Translations under genes and position numbers: made by a program | In this document: piece by piece, positions 1 to 6,922 of the stretch | Layout of the letters: each line of letters opens with the position of its first letter | Numbering within the stretch: the stretch's first letter is position 1 | The notes under the pieces: model-generated | Told to the model about the DNA's origin: nothing | Database searches by the model: none | The model's input: only the letters and a program-made list of their open reading frames with translations | Assembly: GCA_964471555.1 (NCBI GenBank) | Contig: CAYYGM010000034.1 | Location: 1-33,921 of the forward strand | Direction: 5' to 3' | DNA from: JADLFV01 sp964471555 | GTDB lineage: Bacteria; Planctomycetota; Phycisphaerae; Phycisphaerales; Phycisphaeraceae | DNA: 33,921 nt

Positions 1-26
1 TGGCGGGTTCGGGCCGATCGGGTCCG

Positions 27-50
27 TCACCGCGCGGTGAGGTGATTTTT
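27..50 (+). terminator. Possible terminator for a gene left of the window
   Basis: The palindrome TCACCGCGCGGTGA (27-40) can form a GC-rich stem. It is followed by GGTGATTTTTG, whose T5 run begins six bases after the stem. This resembles a weak intrinsic terminator on the plus strand. The gene it would serve is outside the window, and the gap before the T run is longer than usual. Confidence 0.3.
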
Positions 51-184
51 GATTCAGCGACTTCGGCCGCTGTTGAGGACGTTGGATTGAGGATTCTTGA
101 TTGAATGAACTGACGATCGCTCGCTGCAGACCCCCACGCCAATCAAACGCGCTATTGCCTTCCAAGAGCGGAAAACAAAAATGA

Positions 185-271
185 GCCACGAAGTCACGAA
201 GAACACGAAGACAGGACCATGTGTATGGATTTTTCCCTTCGTGTCCTTCGTGCCTTCGTGTCCTTCGTGGC
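185..271. repeat. Fold-back repeat of CACGAAG words
   Basis: The left arm (185-210) is built of GCCACGAAG, TCACGAAG and AACACGAAG. The right arm (237-271) carries the complement CTTCGTG four times and ends in CTTCGTGGC. The arms pair into a long imperfect stem around a loop of about 26 nt. The unit is an 8-9 nt word repeated in tandem within each arm. It has no coding character and behaves like a dispersed intergenic element. Confidence 0.65.
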
Positions 272-298
272 GAATCCAATGTTGTCAGGCGCCCCAAA

Positions 299-332
299 GC
301 CATTATTAGTTTTTTAGAAAACTAATAATAGC
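299..332. repeat. AT-rich perfect hairpin
   Basis: ATTATTAGTTTT (302-313) and AAAACTAATAAT (318-329) are exact reverse complements around the loop TTAG. Two further GC pairs lie outside after one mismatch. A 12-bp AT-only stem stands out in this GC-rich region. It lies about 110 nt downstream of the minus-strand regulator stop, so it could end that transcript, although an AT-rich stem is not a standard terminator. Confidence 0.5.
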
Positions 333-347
333 CCGATCGCAGATCGC

Positions 348-383
348 ATGGCAGCTATGGCCGCAACGGCAGCAATGGCCGCA
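348..383. repeat. 18-bp tandem duplication
   Basis: Two adjacent 18-nt copies (348-365 and 366-383), each ending in ATGGCCGCA, differ at two positions. They lie between the AT-rich hairpin and the end of the minus-strand regulator and probably arose by local slippage. Confidence 0.4.
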
Positions 384-440
384 CAGCAAGGGCGGCGCAG
401 ATCACGCAATCAGAAAAACCTAAGGTTACGACCCATGCTT

Positions 441-1583
441 TCAATCGCCGGCATCGGGCAGAACCAGTGTGGGCGGCACCAGGACGTTGACCCAGGGGAA
501 TCCCGCTTCGTCCGCCACGCGGCGGGCCATGACGCGGGCGGCCTGGCGGCCGATCTCTTCGCAGTTGATGTCGATGGTGACCGGGCGCGGATCCAGCGAC
601 GCCAGCACGGATTGATCGTTGTTGCACGAGATCAACTGCAGATCGCGCCCGATCACGATGCCGCGCTTCTGCAGCATGGGCAGCATGGCGGCTGTGACAT
701 AATCGCTGGGCGCGAACACGCCGGTGGGCCGCGGGTCGAGCTTGAGCAGACGATCGACCATCAACTCCAGCAGGCGGTTGGCGAAAAACTTGTTGTCGCC
801 GGTGTCGGACAGCTCCGTGTTGCTGGTGTCATCGACAATCTGAATGGTGGCGCCGCGGCGATGGGCCTGGGCCAGGAACCCGGGCAGGCGGTTGAGGGCG
901 GAGTGACTGGTCACCATGGGATTGAGAAACGCCAGGTGCTTGCAGCCTTTGCCAATCAGATACTCCGCCGCCATGCGACCGATGGCTTCATTGTCGGGGC
1001 CGACGGCATCCCAGCCCTCCTGATGGGTATCAAGGCGGGTCATCAGCCACACTTTGGGCAGATGGGCGAAGGCGCTGTCGTAAATGACGCGCGGCTCGCC
1101 GGCACAGGCGAACAGGCCGGTCACACTGCCCTGCTGGATGAGCGGGTGGGCCTTGGCGTCGGTGACCAGGGCACTGACGATCAGGGCGGCGTTGGCGGCG
1201 CCGGCGCCCTGCTCCAGGCCGCGCAGCAGCAGGGGAATCATGAAGTTGCTGGTGCCGAGCGTGCCGACGGGGAACATCCAGAGATTGGTCGAGCGCTCTG
1301 CCGTCGCACTGTCCTGACCCGAACGGGTCGGCCGCTCTGCCACGAACGATCCGCGGCGGGCCTGGCGATAAATCAACCCTTCCTGCTCCAGGGCCGCCAG
1401 GGCCTGACGCACGGGGCCGCGGCTGATGCCGAAGCGTTCGCACAGTTCCGACTCCGACTCGAGCATGTGTCGCGGCGGCAGCTTGTGCCTGAGGATCTGA
1501 TCGCGCAGATACTTGCTCACCAGCAGATGCTTGACCGGGGCGTCCGCCTGATGAGGATCGTGCGTCGAAGTGGAATTAACCAT
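441..1583 (-). CDS. GntR-type repressor with LacI-like sugar-binding domain
   Basis: Transcription factor of 380 aa with a GntR winged helix fused to a periplasmic-binding-protein-like effector domain, the AraR-type arrangement. Residues 18-85 form the winged helix, with ELCERFGISRGPVRQALAAL as the recognition region and a basic wing (RQARRGSF). Residues about 110-380 form the effector domain, including the LacI-family-like segment ending near RPVTIDINCEEIGRQAA. I chose the start at 1583 because GGAG lies 8 nt upstream of it; an in-frame ATG at 1628 lacks this. It diverges from the membrane-protein gene at 1969, and the intergenic space holds a candidate promoter and palindrome, which suggests autoregulation. 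The ligand is probably a sugar by family analogy. No sugar gene is immediately adjacent, so the targets may lie left of the window or elsewhere. Confidence 0.88.
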   Translation of the reverse strand: MVNSTSTHDPHQADAPVKHLLVSKYLRDQILRHKLPPRHMLESESELCERFGISRGPVRQALAALEQEGLIYRQARRGSFVAERPTRSGQDSATAERSTNLWMFPVGTLGTSNFMIPLLLRGLEQGAGAANAALIVSALVTDAKAHPLIQQGSVTGLFACAGEPRVIYDSAFAHLPKVWLMTRLDTHQEGWDAVGPDNEAIGRMAAEYLIGKGCKHLAFLNPMVTSHSALNRLPGFLAQAHRRGATIQIVDDTSNTELSDTGDNKFFANRLLELMVDRLLKLDPRPTGVFAPSDYVTAAMLPMLQKRGIVIGRDLQLISCNNDQSVLASLDPRPVTIDINCEEIGRQAARVMARRVADEAGFPWVNVLVPPTLVLPDAGD

Positions 1584-1714
1584 CCAAGAGGCTCCAGAAC
1601 GACGGGCCATGCGCTCGGCTTGAAGCAACCGAAACCGTCACCATCCGCTGAAGGGCCTGGGCCCGGACGATGCGACGGCCACTTGAAAAATCCGCGCCAC
1701 AAGCGGCAATTATA

Positions 1715-1725
1715 TACAAGTTGTA
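1715..1725. promoter_or_regulatory. Candidate operator of the GntR/LacI-type repressor
   Basis: TACAAGTTGTA is a perfect 11-bp inverted repeat, extended on one side to TTGTAC. It lies about 130 nt upstream of the repressor start and about 50 nt inside its predicted transcript. A second TTGTAC word, read on the minus strand, forms the predicted -35 at 1795-1800. AraR-type repressors bind TTGTAC/GTACAA half-sites, so the resemblance fits the family of the adjacent gene. Binding is an inference. Confidence 0.45.
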
Positions 1726-1772
1726 CAGCCAGATGCGGCCACACGCAAGAGCGCGGGGTAAATAATTATTAA

Positions 1773-1800
1773 ATCATATTTTTCAGTTTTTTAAGTACAA
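1773..1800 (-). promoter_or_regulatory. Sigma-70-like promoter for the repressor gene
   Basis: On the minus strand TTGTAC (1800-1795) and TATGAT (1778-1773) are separated by 16 nt. Both match housekeeping promoter hexamers well in an AT-rich stretch. The direction is toward the repressor gene at 1583, which would have a leader of about 180 nt containing the palindrome at 1715-1725. Confidence 0.5.
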
Positions 1801-1968
1801 TATCACCAGCTTGCACTCATGCGGACAACCTGCATGTGCTCAACATCATCAGGCCATTTATATCCCATAGATATGAATCATTGGTATTTATGTGTTCAGA
1901 GACGATGATTGACGGACTTAAGACCGCAGGCTGCAGCCAGTCCAGCGACGACAACCTATACTTCCACT

Positions 1969-2616
1969 ATGTCCATCGCACTGCGGCATCATCGGCCGGG
2001 CCGCCCCAGTGTGCGGTTGCTGATCCTGGGTTGGAGCCTGTGGCTGCTGGCCCTGTGGGGCATGCTGTGGTTGCAGATGAGCGTCAACCACGCCTCGGTG
2101 CGCTGGCTGGTGTTCGGCGCGGCCCTGGGATTGTTCGTGGCGTGGCCGGCGTTGCGACTCAGCCAGTGGGGCTCGACCGGCGGCGTCCTGCTGGACTGGT
2201 TGGCGCTGAACCTGCTGTGGCAGACGGTGCTCTGGCCGCTGATGACCATCGCGCGCTGGCCGGTGAGTCAGGCCATCTGGCTGGCGGTGGCGATGGCGGC
2301 CTGGAGCCTGGCGGTCGGCTGGTTGATCGCCCTGGGCGGACTGTGGGATCGCGGACCGGCCAGGACCGTGGCGATGGGGGGGTGCCTGTTGATGCTGCTG
2401 GGTGAACCGCTGCTGATGCTGGGCAGTGGGCGCGGCCCGTGGCCGACGTGGATCAGCCCGCTGGGTTCGTTGTGGGCCCTGACGGAGGCGGCCGGGTATT
2501 TCGAGCTTCAGCCGTGGGCCAATCACATCTCGCTGATGGCAGCCGTGGCGGTGGGCGCCTGGGGGGCGTTGCTGCTGTTTCGGGCCGCCTCGGTTAGAAT
2601 AAAGCACGTTACTTGA
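1969..2616 (+). CDS. Hypothetical polytopic membrane protein
   Basis: A 215-aa, very hydrophobic, Trp- and Leu-rich protein of unknown function. Hydrophobic segments lie near residues 15-38, 45-64, 73-95, 100-125, 134-152 and 187-205, which suggests about six transmembrane helices. Short basic loops (RHHRPGRPSVR at the N terminus, RAASVRIK at the C terminus) suggest both ends are cytoplasmic. I prefer the ATG at 1969 over a TTG at 1909 because the extra residues are not hydrophobic. No clear Shine-Dalgarno is present at either. It ends 59 nt before greA, with a terminator-like hairpin between. I recognise no family. Confidence 0.72.
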   Translation: MSIALRHHRPGRPSVRLLILGWSLWLLALWGMLWLQMSVNHASVRWLVFGAALGLFVAWPALRLSQWGSTGGVLLDWLALNLLWQTVLWPLMTIARWPVSQAIWLAVAMAAWSLAVGWLIALGGLWDRGPARTVAMGGCLLMLLGEPLLMLGSGRGPWPTWISPLGSLWALTEAAGYFELQPWANHISLMAAVAVGAWGALLLFRAASVRIKHVT

Positions 2617-2629
2617 AGTGGACCGACCG

Positions 2630-2672
2630 ACGCCCGCCGATGACATATCCCCGGGCGTTGGGGATGTTTTTT
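2630..2672 (+). terminator. Terminator-like hairpin with alternative stem before greA
   Basis: ATCCCC (2647-2652) pairs with GGGGAT (2660-2665) and is followed by GTTTTTT, the form of an intrinsic terminator. It ends 2 nt before the greA ATG. An overlapping alternative stem, ACGCCCG (2630-2636) with CGGGCGT (2652-2658), shares base 2652 and the terminator loop, so the two are largely mutually exclusive. It may simply end the upstream transcript, or act as an attenuator. The GGGGA of the right arm is also the best Shine-Dalgarno candidate for greA. Confidence 0.5.
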
Positions 2673-2674
2673 GC

Positions 2675-3154
2675 ATGGGAGATTTCAACTTGCAGTTCAT
2701 CACCGCACAGGAAAAAGTCAAACTGACCGAACGCCTGGAGACGCTCAAGGGCCGGCGCGCCGAGTTGTCGCGGCGCATTGCCGAAGCACGACGTGACGGC
2801 GACCTCAGCGAGAATGCGGACTATCACGCCGCCCGGGAGGAGCAGGGTCTCAATGAAGCGGAGATCCGCCGCCTGGAGACGCGCCTGAGCGAAGCTCACG
2901 TGGCCTCGGATGATGCCGTGCCCGAGGACATGGTCTTCATGGGCTCGGTGGTCAAGCTGCGCGACCTCGACGACAACAGCGAGGATCTCTACAAGATCGT
3001 GGGTGAAGCCACCGGCAACTTTGATGCTGACGAGATCGAGGTGACGGCCAGCAGTCCGATGGGCGAGGCCCTGATGAAGGCCCGCGTGGGCGAGACGGTC
3101 AAGGTCGATCTGCCGCGGGGCGCCAAGCGTTTCGAGATTGTGGAGTTGCTCTAA
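2675..3154 (+). CDS. greA: Transcription elongation factor GreA
   Basis: GreA (159 aa) enters the RNA polymerase secondary channel and stimulates cleavage of backtracked RNA. The N-terminal coiled coil (about residues 8-75) carries the conserved tip DGDLSENADYHAAREEQ, with the acidic pair equivalent to E. coli D41/E44 at D43 and E46. The C-terminal FKBP-like domain (about 85-159) ends in the usual form: an SPMGEALMKA segment, then VGETVKVDLPRGAKRFEIVEL. Length matches the family. The ATG at 2675 fits family starts; an in-frame GTG at 2618 would add 19 residues that run through the hairpin. TTG at 2690 is a less likely alternative. The terminator-like element immediately upstream makes its expression interesting. 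Confidence 0.96.
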   Translation: MGDFNLQFITAQEKVKLTERLETLKGRRAELSRRIAEARRDGDLSENADYHAAREEQGLNEAEIRRLETRLSEAHVASDDAVPEDMVFMGSVVKLRDLDDNSEDLYKIVGEATGNFDADEIEVTASSPMGEALMKARVGETVKVDLPRGAKRFEIVELL

Positions 3155-3255
3155 ACAACCGGGCGGCCGATGGACGTTGGCTCAACTTCGCAGGCCGGTT
3201 CCGGGGGGAAAATGGGCGGTTACGGGCGAATTATGGGGCCTTGGCTGAATCCTGC

Positions 3256-3283
3256 CTCCCGCGGGAGCCGACATACATACAAT
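3256..3283 (+). promoter_or_regulatory. Palindrome and -10-like box before the TPR gene
   Basis: CTCCCGCGGGAG (3256-3267) is a perfect 12-bp palindrome in the 177-nt gap after greA. A -10-like TACAAT follows at 3278-3283, with no convincing -35 at normal spacing. The palindrome lies where a -35 would be, so it could be an activator or repressor site for the gene at 3332. This is weak evidence. Confidence 0.3.
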
Positions 3284-3331
3284 AGAGTAGTGTCGGGCTC
3301 GCGCCGGATGCACCGACGGGAGGGCTTAACC

Positions 3332-5077
3332 ATGAAGACCAGACTGATCCTTATCCCGTTTCTGACGCTCACCCTGGCACTGCCGGTCGCAGCCCAGCAG
3401 GCAGCCGGCGGCCAGAGCGGCCGCGCCCTCGATGCCAACCTGCGCGTCGGCTCCGGCGGCGTCAACTCCAATGCACCCATGCCCGATTACCGTCTGCGCA
3501 ACGACCTGGTCACCGGCAACGTCGCCGGTGGACTCGGATTCCAGGGCAACGTCGGCTACGGCGCGCCCGGTGAGTTCCAGGGCGCACTGCCCAGCGATAG
3601 CCTCTTCAACTTCCGCGCCCAGTCGCTCTACTCGGCTCCCTCGATGGTCAACACCCAGTCCCTCACCCGCTACGGCGGCGAAACCACGCCCGTCTTCCGT
3701 TCCTTCACCAACCTGGCCGGCCAGGGCCTCGGCCTCGGCGCCTCGGCATCCAGATCCTACTACGAAGGCGGCAATCGACTGGTCAGCGCCGGCTCTTCCT
3801 ACAGCTACCTGACTTCGCCCCTGCGCAGCGATCAGACTTCTTCCTCCAGCCTCTCGGCCCTGCGCACCAGCGAGGGCCAGGCCCTTGACCTGAGCGATTC
3901 GCCTCTGCTGGGCGTGCGCCGCGTGGACACCCAGGCCAACATCATCCGCCCGCCGCTCACCGACGAGCAGCAGAAGCAGCTCGACGACGCCAACCAGGCG
4001 CTGAACAAGGACGCTCGCATCAGTCCGACTCCGCCCCCGCAGTTGAACGTGGAGGAACCGGAAAGCAACACGGTCGATACCAACAGCGACGTGACGCAGC
4101 CCGGCCAGCAGCCGCAGGAGCCGCTGCCCAATGCGCTGACGCTCGCGCTCGGTCAGCAGCTTCAGCCCAACGCGCCCAAGCAGTGGTTCAGCGTGCAGCA
4201 GATGCGCCAGTCGATCCTGGACAATCCCAAAGCGGCCGCTCAGCCCAGCGTGTACGGCTCACTGATCTCCGAGCTGCGCACCGGGGCCGGCCAGCAGCAG
4301 GCCGCTGCCAGCGAAACGGAAGAAACCGGAACGCCCAGCCTGGAACTGCCCGATCAGGAACGCATCAAGAACGCGGAAACGGCCGCACTCGAAGCGATCC
4401 GCAAGGCCTACAGCCTGCCCGATGAGACTTCCGAAACCGAAGTCAATCCCCTGGATGAGCAGTCTGATGTCACCGATCTGATCGGCGAGTTGAACTACGA
4501 CCTGCCCGCCATCCGTTCGCTGGCCGGCTCGGAAAAAACCCGCAGCAACCAGTTCATGGGTGAAGCGGAAGCAGCCATGGCGTCCGGCAATTTCTTCAGG
4601 GCGGAAAGCTCCTACAAGCAGGCCCTGATGCTGACACCCGACGATCCCATGCCGCGCGTGGGCATGATCCACGCCCAGCTCGGGGCCGGCATGATCCGCT
4701 CTTCCGCCCTCAACTTGCGCCGGCTGTTCGAGCAGCACCCGGAACTGATCGCCGCCCGCTACGAGGCCCGACTGCTGCCCAGCGAGCAGCGCCTGCGCTG
4801 GGTGCAGGGTGAACTCAACCAACTGATCGAAAGCCCCGAGGCCACCGATGATCCCGGCATCATGATGGCCTACCTGGGCTATCAGGTCCGCTCGCGCCAG
4901 TTGGTCCGTTACGGCCTGGCCATGGCGCAGAGCCGCGACCCGCGCGATCCGTTGCTGCCCGTGCTGCGCAGCATCTGGCTCGATACCGCCACGCAGGACG
5001 CCGGCGACGCCAAACCTGCCGCACAACCCGAAACTCAGCAGCCGGCCGCGCCAGCCGAAGCCCCATCCAAGCCATGA
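3332..5077 (+). CDS. Exported TPR-containing protein
   Basis: A 581-aa secreted or periplasmic protein of unknown role. A Sec signal peptide is clear (MKTRLILIPFLTLTLALPVAAQ, cleavage near residue 22). The middle (about 25-390) is low in complexity, Gln/Pro/Ser-rich and probably extended. Residues about 405-480 form TPR-like helices (NQFMGEAEAAMASGNFFRAE, then SSYKQALMLTPDDPMPRVG). The tail after about 560 is Ala/Pro/Gln-rich. The ATG at 3332 has GGGAGGG about 8 nt upstream; upstream in-frame starts lack a signal sequence. The phosphatase gene follows after 34 nt, so the two are probably cotranscribed. TPR proteins usually scaffold other proteins. I do not recognise a specific family. Confidence 0.82.
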   Translation: MKTRLILIPFLTLTLALPVAAQQAAGGQSGRALDANLRVGSGGVNSNAPMPDYRLRNDLVTGNVAGGLGFQGNVGYGAPGEFQGALPSDSLFNFRAQSLYSAPSMVNTQSLTRYGGETTPVFRSFTNLAGQGLGLGASASRSYYEGGNRLVSAGSSYSYLTSPLRSDQTSSSSLSALRTSEGQALDLSDSPLLGVRRVDTQANIIRPPLTDEQQKQLDDANQALNKDARISPTPPPQLNVEEPESNTVDTNSDVTQPGQQPQEPLPNALTLALGQQLQPNAPKQWFSVQQMRQSILDNPKAAAQPSVYGSLISELRTGAGQQQAAASETEETGTPSLELPDQERIKNAETAALEAIRKAYSLPDETSETEVNPLDEQSDVTDLIGELNYDLPAIRSLAGSEKTRSNQFMGEAEAAMASGNFFRAESSYKQALMLTPDDPMPRVGMIHAQLGAGMIRSSALNLRRLFEQHPELIAARYEARLLPSEQRLRWVQGELNQLIESPEATDDPGIMMAYLGYQVRSRQLVRYGLAMAQSRDPRDPLLPVLRSIWLDTATQDAGDAKPAAQPETQQPAAPAEAPSKP

Positions 5078-5111
5078 TCCTGACGGGTCCGTCCTCCACT
5101 GATCCACGCAC

Positions 5112-6872
5112 TTGAACGACCTGCCCGAATCATCACTCGCGCCTCCGGACGAGACGTCCACTGAGCTTTCCGTGGACCAGTCGCTGTCGCTCACCGATTT
5201 TCTCGACCTGGCCACGCTGCAGGAAATCCAGGATTCCTTCTCGGCCGTCACCCGCCTGGCGACCGTCATCCGTGATGCGAACGATCAGCCGCTGACGCGC
5301 CGCACCGATGCTCAGAGCCGTGACGCTTCCGACCTGGTGCTCGACCAACTGCTCGACGAACAGGGCCGCTTCATCGCACCGATCATCGTGGCCGGCCGCC
5401 GGCTCGGCTCGATCGCTATTGAAAAGCCGCTGGCTGCGCCGCAGATGCGCATCCCCCGCCCGCGCCTGCGCGCCCTGGCACTTGAACTGGGTGTGCCTGA
5501 AGATCGCCTCGACGACGTGGTGCGGCAGGCGGAGGAATCCTGCGGCCCCAACCGCGCGGCCAGCGTGCAGTTCCTCTACCTGCTGGCCAACGCCATCGCA
5601 CGCCTGTGCTACGACGACTACCAGGCCCGCCGCCGCGTGCGCGAGCTGTCCACGCTCTATCGCGTCAGCCGCCTGATCGCCGGGCAGAAGGATCTGCGCC
5701 AGGTGCTCGACACGGCTGTGCAGTCGGTGGCGGAAGTCATGCACGCCCGGGCGGCCATGATCCGCCTGATCGAGAAGATCGACGGCAAGCCCATGCTGGT
5801 CTCGCGCGCGTCGCACAACCTCTCGCAGCGCTACATCGACAAGGGCCACGTGCCGCTGGATCGCTCGACCATGTACAAGGCTGCCCTCGAAGGCGAAGTG
5901 GTGCAGATCGAGGACATGCCCAGCGATCCCCGCTCGCTCTATCCCGATGATGCCAGGACCGAGGGGCTGGTCTCCATGCTCTGCGCGGCCATCGTCCACC
6001 AGGGCGAACCCATCGGGACACTGCAACTCTACAGCGCCCAGACCCGCCGCTTCACCGAGTTCGAGGTCAACCTGCTGCGGGCCATTGCCCAGATGCTCGC
6101 GGCCGCGATTGAAAACGCGCGCCTGGAAACCACACGCCACGAGCACGAGCGCCTCAGTCGCCAGTTGCATCTGGCTGCCAGCGTGCAGCGCCGCATGCTG
6201 CCCAACAAGATGCCGCAGTATCCGCCGTTCGAGATCGCCGCCCGCTACATCCCCAGCTTCGAACTGGGCGGCGACTTCTACGACTTCATCGACCTGGACC
6301 AGAACAACCTGGGCATCGCCATCGGCGACGTGGTGGGTAAGGGCATTGCCGCCAGCCTGCTGATGGCCTCCGTCCGCGCCTCGCTGCGGGCCTATGCCCA
6401 GGATGTTTACGACCTCGATGAGATCATCGCCCGCTGCAACATCGCCCTCTGCCGCGACACGCTGGACAACGAGTTCGCCACGCTGTGGTACGGCGTGTTC
6501 AACCCCGAGACGCATCGTTTGACCTACTGCAACGCCGGGCACAATCCGCCGCTGCTGCTGCGCGACGGCCGCATCCATCAACTGGCCACCGGCGGCATGA
6601 TCGTCGGCGTCGATGAAAACCAGCACTACGAAAAGGGCATCTGGGATCTGAACCGCGGCGACCTGCTGCTGCTCTACACCGACGGCCTGATCGACTCGTT
6701 CAACGCCGAGGGCCAGTCCTTCGGCACCGAACGCGTCGAACAGACCCTGCGCCTTTGCGGCGGCAAAAACGCCACCGACGCCCTCAACCACATCCACTGG
6801 ACCGTCCGCCAGTTCACCGGCACCCGCCGCAGCATCGACGACACCTCGCTGGTGGTGGTCAAGGTGAATTGA
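5112..6872 (+). CDS. GAF-domain PP2C/SpoIIE-type serine phosphatase
   Basis: An RsbU-like 586-aa metal-dependent Ser/Thr phosphatase. In partner-switching systems such enzymes dephosphorylate STAS anti-anti-sigma proteins. Residues about 25-165 resemble a degenerate PocR-type sensory domain (LATLQEIQDSFSAVTRLATV). A GAF domain follows at about 180-340, then a short helical linker and the SpoIIE catalytic domain at about 365-586. Visible metal-site residues are D388 in GGDFYDF, D406 in GDVVGKG and D576/D577 in SIDDTSLVV; the AGHNPP motif is near 475-480. There is no signal peptide or membrane segment, so it is cytosolic. The start is a TTG at 5112, chosen because no ATG lies near the N-terminal domain. 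A STAS protein is encoded at 28064, but direct pairing is inference. Confidence 0.9.
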   Translation: MNDLPESSLAPPDETSTELSVDQSLSLTDFLDLATLQEIQDSFSAVTRLATVIRDANDQPLTRRTDAQSRDASDLVLDQLLDEQGRFIAPIIVAGRRLGSIAIEKPLAAPQMRIPRPRLRALALELGVPEDRLDDVVRQAEESCGPNRAASVQFLYLLANAIARLCYDDYQARRRVRELSTLYRVSRLIAGQKDLRQVLDTAVQSVAEVMHARAAMIRLIEKIDGKPMLVSRASHNLSQRYIDKGHVPLDRSTMYKAALEGEVVQIEDMPSDPRSLYPDDARTEGLVSMLCAAIVHQGEPIGTLQLYSAQTRRFTEFEVNLLRAIAQMLAAAIENARLETTRHEHERLSRQLHLAASVQRRMLPNKMPQYPPFEIAARYIPSFELGGDFYDFIDLDQNNLGIAIGDVVGKGIAASLLMASVRASLRAYAQDVYDLDEIIARCNIALCRDTLDNEFATLWYGVFNPETHRLTYCNAGHNPPLLLRDGRIHQLATGGMIVGVDENQHYEKGIWDLNRGDLLLLYTDGLIDSFNAEGQSFGTERVEQTLRLCGGKNATDALNHIHWTVRQFTGTRRSIDDTSLVVVKVN

Positions 6873-6887
6873 TAGCTGACCAGGCCG

Positions 6888-6910
6888 AGGGCTGAGCGCA
6901 GCGAAGCCCT
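6888..6910. terminator. Hairpin between convergent genes
   Basis: AGGGCT (6888-6893) pairs with AGCCCT (6905-6910) in the 50-nt gap between the phosphatase (plus) and the sulfatase (minus). There is no T run on either strand. It could be a bidirectional terminator or only a barrier to read-through. Confidence 0.35.
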
Positions 6911-6922
6911 GGATCCGTGATT

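Larger units (their letters stand above)
1..440. other. Gene-poor stretch with hairpins and repeats
   Basis: I see no convincing gene here. The stretch holds a perfect 14-nt palindrome at 27-40 followed by a short T run, a fold-back of CACGAAG words at 185-271, an AT-rich perfect hairpin near 299-332 and an 18-bp tandem duplication at 348-383. One frame open from the window edge stops near 111 and could be the 3' end of a truncated gene, but nothing in it is recognisable. Confidence 0.5.
1584..1968. other. Divergent intergenic region, AT-rich centre
   Basis: This 385-nt gap between divergent genes contains an AT-rich core (about 1705-1900) with a minus-strand promoter and a palindromic operator candidate. 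I see no small gene in it. A plus-strand frame opening at 1836 conflicts with the transmembrane-rich frame that follows and is not supported. Confidence 0.5.

Noticed and set aside
1..111. 3' end of a plus-strand gene entering the window
   Set aside because: One frame is open to about 111, but it is too short and has no recognisable sequence.
185..271. Possible CRISPR array in the CACGAAG repeats
   Set aside because: Units are 8-9 nt without spacers, and the second half is inverted.
2618..2674. Upstream GTG start for greA
   Set aside because: It would add 19 residues not found in the family and run through the hairpin; the ATG at 2675 fits the GreA N terminus.
1918..2778. Minus-strand open frame across the membrane protein and greA start
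   Set aside because: It overlaps the conserved greA coding region and is Arg/Gln/Pro-rich, as expected for an antisense frame. The plus frame shows regular transmembrane segments.
5133..6797. Long minus-strand open frame opposite the phosphatase
   Set aside because: The plus-strand protein has complete GAF and SpoIIE motifs; the opposite frame is open only because of high GC content and shows no motif.
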